From Amaricoccus sp047275745 (lineage in GTDB: Bacteria; Pseudomonadota; Alphaproteobacteria; Rhodobacterales; Rhodobacteraceae), in contig NZ_JBKQWU010000001.1 in assembly GCF_047275745.1 (NCBI RefSeq), positions 186,001 to 250,000 on the forward strand: a stretch of 64,000 nt of DNA, read 5' to 3'. The position numbers were made by a program, and so were the translations under genes. Of the stretch, positions 1-7,613 are shown in pieces. The notes under the pieces are model-generated. The model made no database searches. It saw only the letters and a list, made by a program, of their open reading frames with translations, and was not told the DNA's origin. Position 1 is the stretch's first letter. The number at the start of each line of letters is the position of its first letter.

Positions 1-807
1 GGGTGCTCCTCGGGAATCGGCCTCGACGCCGCGCACGCGCTCGCCGCGCGAGGCTGGCGGGTCCTCGCGACCTGCCGCGACCCGGCCGATTGCGCGCGAC
101 TCGGGACCGGGGGGCTCGAGAGCTTCCCGCTCGACCTCGCCTCGGAGGCGAGCATCGCCCGCGCGGTGGACGAGGCCGGAACGCGGCTCGGGGAGATGCC
201 CGACGCCCTCTTCAACAACGGCGCCTTCGCGATCCCCGGCGCGGTGGAGGACATGCCCCGCGCCGCGTTCCGCGAGATCTTCGAGACCAATCTCTTCGGT
301 CAGATCGACCTCACGAATCGGGTCCTGCCCGGCATGCGCGGCCGCGGATCGGGGCGGATCGTGATGAACTCCTCGGTGCTCGGCCTCGTGGCCGCGCCCT
401 GGCGGGGCGCCTATGTCGCGAGCAAGTTCGCCCTCGAAGGTCTGACCGACACGCTGCGTCTCGAACTGCGCGGCAGCGGGATCGCGGTCACGCTGATCGA
501 GCCGGGGCCGATCGGCACCCCGTTCCGCGCCAAGTCCATCCCTCGGTTCGAGCGCCACGTCGACTGGCGCGCCTCGCCCCACGCGGCGCGTTACGAGAGC
601 GAGCTGCTGCCCCGGCTCTACGGACAGCACAAGCGGAAGGACCGGTTCGAACTGCCGCCCGGCGCCGTCACCGCGAAGCTCATCGCGGCCCTCGAAAGCC
701 CCCGGCCCGCCGCCCGCTACACTGTGACGCACCGCGCGCGCGCGGCCGCGGCGCTCAGGCGGCTCCTGCCCACGGGCTGGCTCGACCGGGTGCTGGCGGG
801 ACGATAG
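1..807 (+). CDS. SDR family NAD(P)-dependent oxidoreductase, 5' end cut by the window
   Basis: This is a short-chain dehydrogenase/reductase whose start lies before the window. Counting codons from base 1, the nucleotide-binding glycine motif GCSSGIG is at 1-7, the NNGA motif at 72-75, and the catalytic Ser125, Tyr138 and Lys142 (in YVASK) have the normal SDR spacing. Only a few N-terminal residues should be missing, because the Rossmann glycine motif normally lies 8-15 residues from the start. The 268 visible codons fit a classical SDR of about 275 residues. The substrate cannot be deduced. The C-terminal end is Arg/Ala-rich, resembling SDRs annotated as fatty-acid or retinol-type oxidoreductases, but that is weak. 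The family call is secure. Confidence 0.9.
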   Translation, partial: GCSSGIGLDAAHALAARGWRVLATCRDPADCARLGTGGLESFPLDLASEASIARAVDEAGTRLGEMPDALFNNGAFAIPGAVEDMPRAAFREIFETNLFGQIDLTNRVLPGMRGRGSGRIVMNSSVLGLVAAPWRGAYVASKFALEGLTDTLRLELRGSGIAVTLIEPGPIGTPFRAKSIPRFERHVDWRASPHAARYESELLPRLYGQHKRKDRFELPPGAVTAKLIAALESPRPAARYTVTHRARAAAALRRLLPTGWLDRVLAGR

Positions 808-879
808 CCATTCCGCCGCTTTGCAAAACCGGCGCCGATCCGATACCGATGGAGGCTCGCAACGGAGCCGCGGGCCGCC

Positions 880-1083
880 ATGATCAATGATCCCCTGTTC
901 ATCATCGCGGGCATCGCCTGCCTCATCACGGTCGGCGTGCTCCTCGTCGGTGTCGGCAGCTTCGGCAAGGGCGGAGATTTCAACCGCAAGTACGCGAACA
1001 AGATCATGCGGCTCCGCCTGCTCGCGCAGTTCATCGCCGTCGTGCTGATCGTGCTGTTCGTCTATCTCTCCAGCGGAGGCTGA
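880..1083 (+). CDS. Small twin-transmembrane HIG1-domain-like protein
   Basis: A 67-residue protein with two hydrophobic helices (about residues 5-25 and 46-64) joined by a short basic loop containing NKIMRLR. The helix, (N/K)KxMRLR, helix layout is that of HIG1/hypoxia-induced-type domains, which in Alphaproteobacteria are small inner-membrane proteins, some linked to cytochrome oxidase. The gene ends 3 bases before the adenosyltransferase gene, and the Shine-Dalgarno of that gene (GGAGG near 1075) lies inside its last codons, so the two are very probably co-transcribed. The specific role is unknown. Confidence 0.8.
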   Translation: MINDPLFIIAGIACLITVGVLLVGVGSFGKGGDFNRKYANKIMRLRLLAQFIAVVLIVLFVYLSSGG

Positions 1084-1086
1084 GCC

Positions 1087-1671
1087 ATGGTGGTGCTGAA
1101 CCGTATCTATACCCGGACCGGGGACAAGGGCGAAACCGGACTCGGCGACGGATCACGGGTTCCGAAACATTCGGCCCGCGTCTCCGCCTATGGCACGGTG
1201 GACGAGCTCAACGCGACGCTCGGCCTCGCGCGGCTACACGCGACGGCCGGTATGGACGGGGACATGGACCTGGCCCTGTCCCGCATCCAGAACGACCTCT
1301 TCGACGTCGGCGCCGATCTCAGCGTGCCCGATATCGAGAACGATGCGACGGCGAAATATCCGCGGCTGCGCATCGTCGCGGAGCAGGTCGACCGGCTGGA
1401 GCGCGAAATCGACGCCTTCAACGCCGAACTGTCGCCGCTGCGAAGCTTCATCCTGCCCGGCGGCTCGGCGCTGTCGGCGCATCTGCACCTCTGCCGGACG
1501 GTCTGCCGCCGGGCCGAGCGGCTCGCGACCGAGCTCATGGGCACGGAGACGGTGAACCCGGAGGCGGTGAAGTATCTCAACCGGCTCTCGGACTGGTTCT
1601 TCGTCGCGGCGCGGATCGCGAACGACAAGGGCGCGGCCGACGTCCTCTGGGTGCCCGGCGCCAACCGTTAA
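1087..1671 (+). CDS. pduO: Cob(I)yrinic acid a,c-diamide adenosyltransferase, PduO type
   Basis: This enzyme transfers the adenosyl group of ATP to the cobalt of reduced corrinoids, making adenosylcobalamin in the cytoplasm. The N-terminal segment TRTGDKGETGLGDGSRVPK is the hallmark ATP-binding loop of PduO-type enzymes. The conserved YGTVDELNA and the CRRAER arginine motif near residue 140 follow, and RLSDWFFVAAR is close to the C-terminus. Its 194 residues are the usual length for a stand-alone PduO domain. It starts 3 bases after the HIG1-like gene and is translationally linked to it. No cobalamin riboswitch was seen upstream. Confidence 0.95.
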   Translation: MVVLNRIYTRTGDKGETGLGDGSRVPKHSARVSAYGTVDELNATLGLARLHATAGMDGDMDLALSRIQNDLFDVGADLSVPDIENDATAKYPRLRIVAEQVDRLEREIDAFNAELSPLRSFILPGGSALSAHLHLCRTVCRRAERLATELMGTETVNPEAVKYLNRLSDWFFVAARIANDKGAADVLWVPGANR

Positions 1672-1738
1672 GCAAGCCCTCCCCTCCCCGGAGTAGCGCG
1701 ATGGTTTACCATTCGTGAATTGCGACCTCGTGAACGGT

Positions 1739-1766
1739 TTGGAGACTCGCCATTTTGCGCTATATT
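1739..1766 (+). promoter_or_regulatory. Possible sigma-70 type promoter for the hemolysin III gene
   Basis: TTGGAG at 1739-1744 and TATATT at 1761-1766 are separated by 16 bases, in a locally AT-rich stretch about 55 bases before the start codon at 1820. The -10 element is good and the -35 is weak. The call is by pattern only. Confidence 0.35.
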
Positions 1767-1819
1767 TGTATCGAGGTCGTGCATATTCGGGGCCGGCCTC
1801 GTGTGAGGGGAGCCGAACT

Positions 1820-2485
1820 ATGGAGAACGGTCGTGAAAGCGGCGCGTACTCGCGCGCCGAGATAATATCGGACGCGGTGGTGCATGCCACCGCCATTCTC
1901 GCCGCCCTCATCGCGGTACCGGTCCTGGTGACCCTCGCCGCGGTCTGGGTCGGGGACGGGCCGACGATCACCGCGCTGGTGGTCTACGGAACCACGCTGA
2001 TCGCGATGCTCTGTTGCTCGGCGATCTACAATTTCGTGACCTGGCCCGGACGGCACGACAGCTTCCGGCGGATGGACCAGTCGGCGATCTATCTCAAGAT
2101 CGCGGGCGCCTATACGCCCTTCGCCGTGCTCACCGGCACCTCCGCCGGTCTGTTCCTCGCCGGAGTCTGGACGGTCGCGCTCGCGGGCGTGACGATGATC
2201 CTCTTCGGCCCGCCGAAACCGCGCTGGCCCGCGCTCACCCTCTACCTCCTGCTCGGGTGGGCGGGGGTGCTGGTGGGTCAGCAGATGATCACCGCGCTCA
2301 CCCCCGCGGGGCGCGACCTCGTGCTGCTCGCAGGCGCGCTCTACAGTTTCGGCCTGGTGTTCTTCCTCTGGGAACGGCTGCGGTTCCACAACACGATCTG
2401 GCACGTCTTCGTCGTGACCGCGAGCGGGCTCATCTACGCCGCCGTCGTCCTCGAACTCTGGAGCCGGGCGCCCGCCCCCGTCTGA
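1820..2485 (+). CDS. Hemolysin III family (PAQR/YqfA-type) membrane protein
   Basis: A 221-residue integral membrane protein with about seven hydrophobic segments, of the hemolysin III / YqfA family related to eukaryotic PAQR receptors. Family features are the N-terminal EIISDAVVHATA helix with its early His, the CCSAIYNF segment with a Ser-x-x-Tyr motif, RRMDQSAIYLKIAGAYTPF with the conserved Asp and TYTP-like element, and a C-terminal FHNTIWHVFV with the paired His residues that bind metal in PAQR-like hydrolases. The ATG at 1820 was chosen because AGGGGAG precedes it; an in-frame ATG at 1715 would add 35 residues unlike the family. Despite the name, haemolysis is not implied. Function in bacteria is unsettled, possibly lipid or membrane homeostasis. 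Confidence 0.85.
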   Translation: MENGRESGAYSRAEIISDAVVHATAILAALIAVPVLVTLAAVWVGDGPTITALVVYGTTLIAMLCCSAIYNFVTWPGRHDSFRRMDQSAIYLKIAGAYTPFAVLTGTSAGLFLAGVWTVALAGVTMILFGPPKPRWPALTLYLLLGWAGVLVGQQMITALTPAGRDLVLLAGALYSFGLVFFLWERLRFHNTIWHVFVVTASGLIYAAVVLELWSRAPAPV

Positions 2486-2562
2486 GAGCGTCCGAATCCC
2501 CCATCGGGGCGGCCGTCCGAGGCCCCGTGCGACGGGAGGCATCCAACGGGCCTTACGTTCAG

Positions 2563-2606
2563 GCTTCCGGCCAGCTTCCGCTCAGGTTCCGCCCACGTTC
2601 CGCGAA
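2563..2606 (+). repeat. Four helically phased 11-bp direct repeats (core TTCCG)
   Basis: TTCCG begins at 2565, 2576, 2587 and 2598, exactly 11 bases apart. The surrounding bases are also partly conserved (roughly S-N-TTCCG-S-Y-CA). The array sits in the 330-base gene-free interval (2486-2815) before the first etfB copy, upstream of a candidate promoter, so it could be a cooperative activator-binding site. No known regulator was recognised. Confidence 0.55.
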
Positions 2607-2628
2607 GTCATCGCGCATGATGTCGTCA

Positions 2629-2656
2629 TTGGCCGCGGGAGGTCGCGAAATGTTAT
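2629..2656 (+). promoter_or_regulatory. Candidate promoter upstream of etfB copy 1
   Basis: TTGGCC (2629-2634) and TGTTAT (2651-2656) are 16 bases apart and each match four of six consensus positions. The pair lies just downstream of the phased TTCCG repeats and about 160 bases before the etfB fragment at 2816. It is the only plausible promoter seen in the interval. Confidence 0.35.
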
Positions 2657-2724
2657 TGCGCCGCTCCGAGGCCACCCTTAGACCACATTCTGTCGCACGC
2701 GCTGCCCGGCGGCGTCGCCAGATC

Positions 2725-2760
2725 GGCGCCAGAAACGGCGCCGGAAACGGCGCCGGACCG
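2725..2760 (+). repeat. Three-unit 12-bp tandem repeat containing GGCGCC palindromes
   Basis: GGCGCC occurs at 2725, 2737 and 2749, each followed by a near-identical six-base spacer (AGAAAC, GGAAAC, GGACCG). The repeat lies in the leader just before the first etfB copy. It may be replication slippage or a protein site; nothing distinguishes these. Confidence 0.5.
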
Positions 2761-2815
2761 GGCCGCGATGATCGAGACGGAACCGCCTGAGCGGGCGGAA
2801 GAAGGGGAGCACGCG

Positions 2816-3190
2816 ATGAAGATCCTGGTGCCCGTGAAGCGGGTGATCGACTACAATGTGAAGGTTCGGGTGAAGGGTGACGGCTCCGGCGTCGACCTTG
2901 CGAATGTGAAGATGAGCATGAACCCGTTCGACGAGATCGCCGTCGAGGAGGCGATCCGGCTGAGGGAGAAGGGCGCGGCGGAGGAAGTGATCGCGGTCTC
3001 GATCGGGGTCAAGCAGGCGCAGGAGACGCTCCGGACCGCGCTCGCCATGGGCGCCGACCGCGCGATCCTCGTCATCGCCGCCGATGACGTGCACCAGGAC
3101 ATCGAGCCGCTGGCGGTGGCGAAGATCCTGAAGGCGGTGATCGATCAGGAGCAGCCGAAGCTGGTCATCGCCGGCAAGCAGGCGATTGAC
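2816..3190 (+). pseudogene. 5' half of a second etfB (electron transfer flavoprotein beta), cut at an assembly gap
   Basis: These 375 bases encode the first 125 residues of an ETF beta subunit, starting MKILVPVKRVIDYNVKV. They differ from the intact etfB at 4220 at only five positions, giving two amino-acid changes (Arg to Lys and Ile to Val). The sequence stops at the ambiguous base 3191 and continues into an unrelated transporter. The upstream regions of the two copies are different, so this looks like a genuine second locus whose 3' part is missing from the assembly rather than a true pseudogene. The long continuous frame that runs through the N is an artefact. Confidence 0.8.
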
Positions 3191-3191
3191 N
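3191..3191. other. Assembly join represented by a single N
   Basis: The only ambiguous base in the window. On its left an etfB gene stops after 125 codons; on its right a transporter begins well inside its coding sequence. Both truncations at the same base, next to a near-identical repeat, are the signature of contigs joined across a gap of unknown length. The true distance and the genes lost are unknown. Confidence 0.85.
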
Positions 3192-4154
3192 ACCGCCCAG
3201 ATGGCGGAATTCGCGCCCGGGAAGCTCCGCTCGCGGCTGGTGACGCTGGTCTTCGCCGGCTATTCCATCGGCGGCATCCTCGTCGCCGCCGTCGGCAAGC
3301 AGCTGATCGAGAGCTGGGGCTGGGAGTCGGTCTTCTACACCGCGGGCCTGCCGGTTCTCCTGATCCCGTTCATCATCAGGACCATGCCGGAATCGATGCC
3401 CTTCCTGATCAAGACCGGGCGCATCGACGAACTGCGCGGCACCGTCGCCCGCCTCGCCCCCGAGGCGCATGTGACCCGGGAGACGGTCTTCACCGCGCCG
3501 GCGGGACGGGGCGACGCGCCGATCTCGGGTCTCTTCCAGGACGGCCGCGGCTTCAGCACGGTGATGATCTGGCTCGCCTTCTTCATGGGCCTGTTCATGA
3601 CCTACGCGCTCAGCTCCTGGCTCACCAAGCTGATGGCGCTCTCCGGCTACAGCCTCGGCTCCGCGCTCAACTTCGTCATCGTCTTCAATCTCGGCGCGAT
3701 GATCGGCGCGGTGTTCGGCGGCTGGCTCGGCGACCGCTACAACATCAAGACCGTCCTCATCATCTTCTACGCGGTCGGGGCGATCTCGCTGACCCTGATG
3801 GGCTACACCCGGTCGACGGAACTCCTGTTCCTCGTCGTCTTCGTGGTCGGCGCCTCGACGCTGGGTACCCAGCTTCTCGCCTATGCCTATGCCGGCTCGT
3901 TCTACCCCGTCGAGATCCGCTCGACCGGCGTCGGCTTCGCCTCCGGCGTGGGCCGCGCGGGCGCCATCCTCGCCCCGATCGTGATCGGCGTCATCGTCAG
4001 CCTGAACCTGCCGCTGGAGCAGAACTTCATGGTCATCGCCCTCGCCGGTCTGCTTGGAATGATCGCGGTCATCATGATCGATCACCGCCGGAGCGCGATC
4101 GTGGTCGAGGCCGACATGCCTCCCGCCACCGCGCCGAACGAGAAGCTCGCCTGA
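3192..4154 (+). CDS. MFS transporter, aromatic acid:H+ symporter (PcaK-like), N-terminus missing
   Basis: The 320 visible residues are the last two thirds of a 12-helix major facilitator. The frame opens with AEFAPGKLRSRLV followed by a glycine-rich helix (GYSIGGILVAAVG), typical of helices 4-5 of the AAHS family. A cytoplasmic loop follows, then GGWLGDRYNIKTV, the second copy of the MFS loop motif GxxxDRxG(R/K). About 120 N-terminal residues, including the first two or three helices, are lost at the N at 3191. The substrate is probably a benzoate-type acid; this is inferred from family resemblance and agrees with the pca genes elsewhere in the window. It lies 65 bases before the intact etfB. 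Confidence 0.75.
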   Translation, partial: TAQMAEFAPGKLRSRLVTLVFAGYSIGGILVAAVGKQLIESWGWESVFYTAGLPVLLIPFIIRTMPESMPFLIKTGRIDELRGTVARLAPEAHVTRETVFTAPAGRGDAPISGLFQDGRGFSTVMIWLAFFMGLFMTYALSSWLTKLMALSGYSLGSALNFVIVFNLGAMIGAVFGGWLGDRYNIKTVLIIFYAVGAISLTLMGYTRSTELLFLVVFVVGASTLGTQLLAYAYAGSFYPVEIRSTGVGFASGVGRAGAILAPIVIGVIVSLNLPLEQNFMVIALAGLLGMIAVIMIDHRRSAIVVEADMPPATAPNEKLA

Positions 4155-4219
4155 GGAAGCGACCTGGATCGCGGACCGGGATGGTCCGCGGACCCCACTG
4201 GAAACCGAAGGAGGAAATC

Positions 4220-4978
4220 ATGAAGATCCTGGTGCCCGTTAAGCGGGTGATCGACTACAATGTGAAGGTTCGGGTGAAGGGTGACGGCTCCGGCGTCGAC
4301 CTTGCGAATGTGAAGATGAGCATGAACCCGTTCGACGAGATCGCGGTCGAGGAGGCGATCCGGCTGAAGGAGAAGGGCGCGGCGGAGGAAGTGATCGCGG
4401 TCTCGATCGGGGTCAAGCAGGCGCAGGAGACGCTGCGGACCGCGCTCGCCATGGGCGCCGACCGCGCGATCCTCGTCGTCGCCGCCGATGACGTGCACCA
4501 GGACATCGAGCCGCTGGCGGTGGCGAAGATCCTGAAGGCGGTGATCGATCAGGAGCAGCCGAAGCTGGTCATCGCCGGCAAGCAGGCGATTGACAACGAC
4601 ATGAACGCGACGGGCCAGATGCTGGCGGCGCTCATGGGCTGGCCGCAGGCCACCTTCGCCTCGGAGGTCGCGATCGAGGGCGAGAGCGCCAGGGTCACCC
4701 GCGAGGTCGATGGCGGGCTGCAGACGATCGAGGTCAAGCTGCCGGCGATCGTCACCGCCGACCTGCGCCTCAACGAGCCGCGCTATGCGAGCCTCCCCAA
4801 CATCATGAAGGCGAAGAAGAAGCCCTTGGAGGAGAAGACCGCCGCCGATTACGGCGTCGACGTGACGCCCCGGCTCGAGATCGTCAAGACCGCCGAGCCG
4901 CCGACGCGGCAGGCCGGGGTCAAGGTCGGCTCGGTCGACGAGCTGGTGTCGAAACTCAAGGAAGCGGGGGTGCTCTGA
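4220..4978 (+). CDS. etfB: Electron transfer flavoprotein subunit beta
   Basis: EtfB is the AMP-binding subunit of the soluble alpha/beta flavoprotein that collects electrons from acyl-CoA and other dehydrogenases and passes them to ETF:ubiquinone oxidoreductase. The 252 residues match the family length. The N-terminal MKILVPVKRVID, the GADRAIL segment, the conserved DNDMNATGQMLAALMGWPQ (about residues 124-142) and the recognition-loop-like LNEPRYASLPNIMKAKKKP near residue 190 are all present. A strong Shine-Dalgarno (AAGGAGG) precedes the ATG. The stop overlaps the etfA start (TGATG), so the two are translationally coupled. Confidence 0.97.
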   Translation: MKILVPVKRVIDYNVKVRVKGDGSGVDLANVKMSMNPFDEIAVEEAIRLKEKGAAEEVIAVSIGVKQAQETLRTALAMGADRAILVVAADDVHQDIEPLAVAKILKAVIDQEQPKLVIAGKQAIDNDMNATGQMLAALMGWPQATFASEVAIEGESARVTREVDGGLQTIEVKLPAIVTADLRLNEPRYASLPNIMKAKKKPLEEKTAADYGVDVTPRLEIVKTAEPPTRQAGVKVGSVDELVSKLKEAGVL

Positions 4979-5904
4979 TGGCCGTTCTTCTGCTCGGTGA
5001 AGTGACCAACGGCGAATTGAACCGCGATGCGACGGCGAAGGCGGTCAATGCGCTGAAATCCCTCGGCGATGTGACGGTGCTCTGCGCCGGCGCGCATGCG
5101 AAGGACGCTGCCGGCGAGGCCGCGACGATCGACGGCGTGGCGAAGGTGCTGGTCGCCGAGGATGCGCGCTACGGCCACCGGCTGGCGGAGCCGACGGCGG
5201 CGCTCATGGTGAGCCTCGCCGGCGACTACGATCATGTGGCGGCACCGGCGACGACGGATGCGAAGAACGTGATGCCGCGCGTCGCGGCGCTCCTCGACGT
5301 GATGATCATCCCCGATGTCTCGGGCGTCATCGACGCCGAGACCTTCGAGCGTCCGGTCTATGCCGGCAATGCCTTCCAGACGGTGAAGTCGCGGGACGGA
5401 AAGAAGGTGATGACGGTCCGGACCGCGAGTTTCGAGGCCGCCGGCGACGGCGGGTCGGCTTCGGTCGAGGACGCGAGCCTCGCGGATGATCCGGGGCTCT
5501 CGTCCTGGGTCTCGGACCAGGTGGCGGAGAGCGACCGTCCGGAGCTCACCTCGGCCAAGCGCGTGGTCTCGGGCGGCCGGGGCGTCGGCTCGGAGGAGAA
5601 CTTCGCGCTGATCGCGGCGCTCGCCGACAAGCTCGGCGCGGCGGTCGGCGCCTCGCGCGCGGCGGTGGACTCGGGCTTCGCGCCCAACGACTGGCAGGTC
5701 GGCCAGACCGGCAAGGTCGTGGCGCCGGAGCTCTACGTCGCCGTCGGCATCTCGGGCGCGATCCAGCACCTCGCGGGGATGAAGGATTCCAAGGTCATCG
5801 TCGCCATCAACAAGGACGAGGAGGCCCCGATCTTCCAGGTCGCCGACCACGGGTTGGTGGGCGATCTGTTCCAGGTCGTCCCAGATCTCACCGAAAAGGT
5901 CTGA
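4978..5904 (+). CDS. etfA: Electron transfer flavoprotein subunit alpha
   Basis: EtfA carries the FAD of the heterodimeric electron carrier. The 308 residues include the N-terminal alpha/beta domain and the C-terminal FAD domain with GRGVGSEENF, the GASRAAVDSGF loop, the QVGQTGKVVAPELYVAVG motif and the ISGAIQHLAGM segment that contacts the flavin. The Shine-Dalgarno lies inside the end of etfB, and the start overlaps its stop. A strong intrinsic terminator follows about 70 bases downstream, closing the etfBA unit. Confidence 0.97.
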   Translation: MAVLLLGEVTNGELNRDATAKAVNALKSLGDVTVLCAGAHAKDAAGEAATIDGVAKVLVAEDARYGHRLAEPTAALMVSLAGDYDHVAAPATTDAKNVMPRVAALLDVMIIPDVSGVIDAETFERPVYAGNAFQTVKSRDGKKVMTVRTASFEAAGDGGSASVEDASLADDPGLSSWVSDQVAESDRPELTSAKRVVSGGRGVGSEENFALIAALADKLGAAVGASRAAVDSGFAPNDWQVGQTGKVVAPELYVAVGISGAIQHLAGMKDSKVIVAINKDEEAPIFQVADHGLVGDLFQVVPDLTEKV

Positions 5905-5972
5905 CAGGACCGGCCCGCCGGGGCACCGGCGCGCGGCCCGGACCGGTTTCCGCGAACTCACACCGACACCCG

Positions 5973-6009
5973 AGGCCCCGCCTTCTCCGACCAGAAGGCG
6001 GGGCCTTTT
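5973..6009 (+). terminator. Rho-independent terminator after etfBA
   Basis: A perfect 14-bp inverted repeat (5973-5986 and 5993-6006) with a 6-base loop is followed by a T run (6006-6009). It lies about 70 bases after the etfA stop. Confidence 0.9.
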
Positions 6010-6125
6010 CGCGAGCGATTCGCCGCCTGCCTGCCTCCGACGCCCCTCGCGATCGACGTCACACCGGGCTTCGGGGGCGGCGCGGGTCGGGCCAAGTCCT
6101 TCGATTCCCCCGCGCAATCGCGACT

Positions 6126-6143
6126 TGATGTAACGATGCACCA
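6126..6143. promoter_or_regulatory. LacI-family operator-like palindrome, upstream copy
   Basis: TGATGTAACGATGCACCA is an imperfect 18-bp palindrome around a central CG and matches the downstream copy (6180-6197) at 13 of 18 positions. It abuts the -35 box of the mannoside operon promoter. The likely ligand is the LacI-family regulator encoded at 13551. Confidence 0.65.
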
Positions 6144-6149
6144 AGAAAC

Positions 6150-6177
6150 TTGACTTCCAAATCCATGCTGGTATGAA
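6150..6177 (+). promoter_or_regulatory. Promoter of the beta-mannoside operon
   Basis: TTGACT (6150-6155) and TATGAA (6172-6177) are 16 bases apart, so both elements resemble sigma-70 consensus. It lies between two operator-like palindromes and 63 bases before the first gene of the operon, in an AT-rich island. Confidence 0.6.
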
Positions 6178-6179
6178 TT

Positions 6180-6197
6180 TGGTACAACGTTACACCA
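6180..6197. promoter_or_regulatory. LacI-family operator-like palindrome, downstream copy
   Basis: TGGTACAACGTTACACCA reads as TGGT-NN-AACGTT-NN-ACCA, symmetrical at 14 of 18 positions with the central CG typical of LacI/GalR operators. It starts 3 bases after the -10 box, covering the expected transcription start. Its centre is 54 bp from that of the upstream copy, close to five helical turns. Confidence 0.7.
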
Positions 6198-6239
6198 GTC
6201 AATGTCACATCAATCGGGTGCGACCCGAACGGGAGGAGA

Positions 6240-7496
6240 ATGATGGCAGTGCTTCGGAATTTGCCCGTGCTTGCCCTGGCGGGCGTGGTGACCGCGGCGG
6301 GCGCGGTTCACGCGCAGGACGGCGAAATCGGGGGGAAGATCACCTTCTACACCCATTTCACGAATTTCGTCGACAACGGCAAGTGGGCCGAATGGTCCTC
6401 GACCTTCGAGGAGAAGTATCCCGGCACGGAAGTCGAGGTCGTCGGCGTGTCCAATTACGCCAAGGAGATGCCGACGCGCATCGCATCGGGCGATTACGGC
6501 GATGTCCTGAACGTGCTCGGCAATATCCCGACCTCGGACTATCCGAAATATTACGCGCCGATCTCCGACCTCGGCCTCGCGAAGACGAATTCCTTCGTCG
6601 ACCGCTACAGTTTCGACGGCGAGGTCTACGGCTACATCTACGGCGTCAACGCCGAGGGCGTCGTCTACAACAAGCGGGCCTTCGAGAAGGCCGGGATCAC
6701 CGAGCCGCCGCGAACCAGGACCGAGCTCTTCGCCGCCTGCGAGAAGCTGACCGAGGCCGGGCTGACGCCGATGCTGCTCAACATGGGCGCGGGCTGGCCG
6801 ATGCAGCAATGGGACAAGGCGGCGCTCATGTTCGCGGGCGACGGCGATTACTACGAAACCATGCTCACAGAGCCCGCCCCCTACGCGGCGGACCAGCCCT
6901 ACGGCAAGTCGGTCCGCTTCGTGAAGGAGCTGTTCGACGCCGGCTGCGCCGAGCGCGATCACACCGCGAACAACTGGGCGGAGTCCCAGATGCTGCTCGG
7001 CGCGGGCGAGGCCGGGATGTGGTTCATGGCGAACTGGTCGGTGCCGCAGGTGATCACCGCCGCCGAGGCGCTCGGGATCGAGAACGCGGGCGATGACCTC
7101 GGCATGTTCCCGCTGCCGACCGACGACAGCCGCGAGCCCTCGATCGTGCTCAACCCCGACTGGGCGCTTGGCGTCTCGGCCAAATCGGACAACAAGGCGA
7201 CGGCCAAGGCCTTCATCGAGTTCATCCTGACCGAGACCGATGTCGCCGAGGCCGCGGGCTTCATCCCCGCCGATCCGAGCCGCGAAATCACCATGCCGCA
7301 GCTCCGGGAACTCTTCGACGCCCATCCGGTGGAGATCCGCGCCGGCACGCCCTCGTCGGAATTCACGCAAGCGATGGCCGATGCGCGGCTCGACTTCATG
7401 AACGGCACCTATATCCGCGATCTGGTGCTGGCGTCCGATTTCGACGCCGCCGTCGCCGCGGTCAACGACCGCTGGGCCAAGGCCATCGGCCAGTAG
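6240..7496 (+). CDS. Carbohydrate ABC transporter, periplasmic substrate-binding protein
   Basis: A 418-residue extracellular solute-binding protein (family 1 type) that would capture the sugar in the periplasm and deliver it to the permease pair encoded next. It begins with a Sec signal peptide of about 26 residues with likely cleavage after VHA before QDG. The mature part shows family features: the early ITFYTHFTN strand, the EFxxxYPGTEVEVV-like segment, GVVYNKRAFEKAGI around residue 145 and a Trp/Tyr-rich binding region. GGAGGAG immediately precedes tandem ATG codons (6240 and 6243). It is the first gene of an operon whose other members point to beta-mannosides as substrate. Confidence 0.93.
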   Translation: MMAVLRNLPVLALAGVVTAAGAVHAQDGEIGGKITFYTHFTNFVDNGKWAEWSSTFEEKYPGTEVEVVGVSNYAKEMPTRIASGDYGDVLNVLGNIPTSDYPKYYAPISDLGLAKTNSFVDRYSFDGEVYGYIYGVNAEGVVYNKRAFEKAGITEPPRTRTELFAACEKLTEAGLTPMLLNMGAGWPMQQWDKAALMFAGDGDYYETMLTEPAPYAADQPYGKSVRFVKELFDAGCAERDHTANNWAESQMLLGAGEAGMWFMANWSVPQVITAAEALGIENAGDDLGMFPLPTDDSREPSIVLNPDWALGVSAKSDNKATAKAFIEFILTETDVAEAAGFIPADPSREITMPQLRELFDAHPVEIRAGTPSSEFTQAMADARLDFMNGTYIRDLVLASDFDAAVAAVNDRWAKAIGQ

Positions 7497-7613
7497 CCCC
7501 GTCGAAGGCCCGGCCGCCCGACGAACATCCCGTCGCCGGGCCTTCCACCGAATTTCCCGAACCTCATCCCCACCTCGCGCCTCGTGCCACCCGCACCGGA
7601 GGAGTGCCCGCTC

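Noticed and set aside
4171..4189. GCGGACC-GGGAT-GGTCCGC inverted repeat between the transporter and etfB
   Set aside because: A 7-bp stem with no T run; it may be a weak terminator or attenuator but was not strong enough to list.
2768..4978. A continuous 736-codon frame spanning the N, apparently joining two etfB copies
   Set aside because: The middle part is the transporter gene read in the wrong frame, and the frame crosses the ambiguous base at 3191. It is an artefact of the assembly join and of GC-rich sequence.
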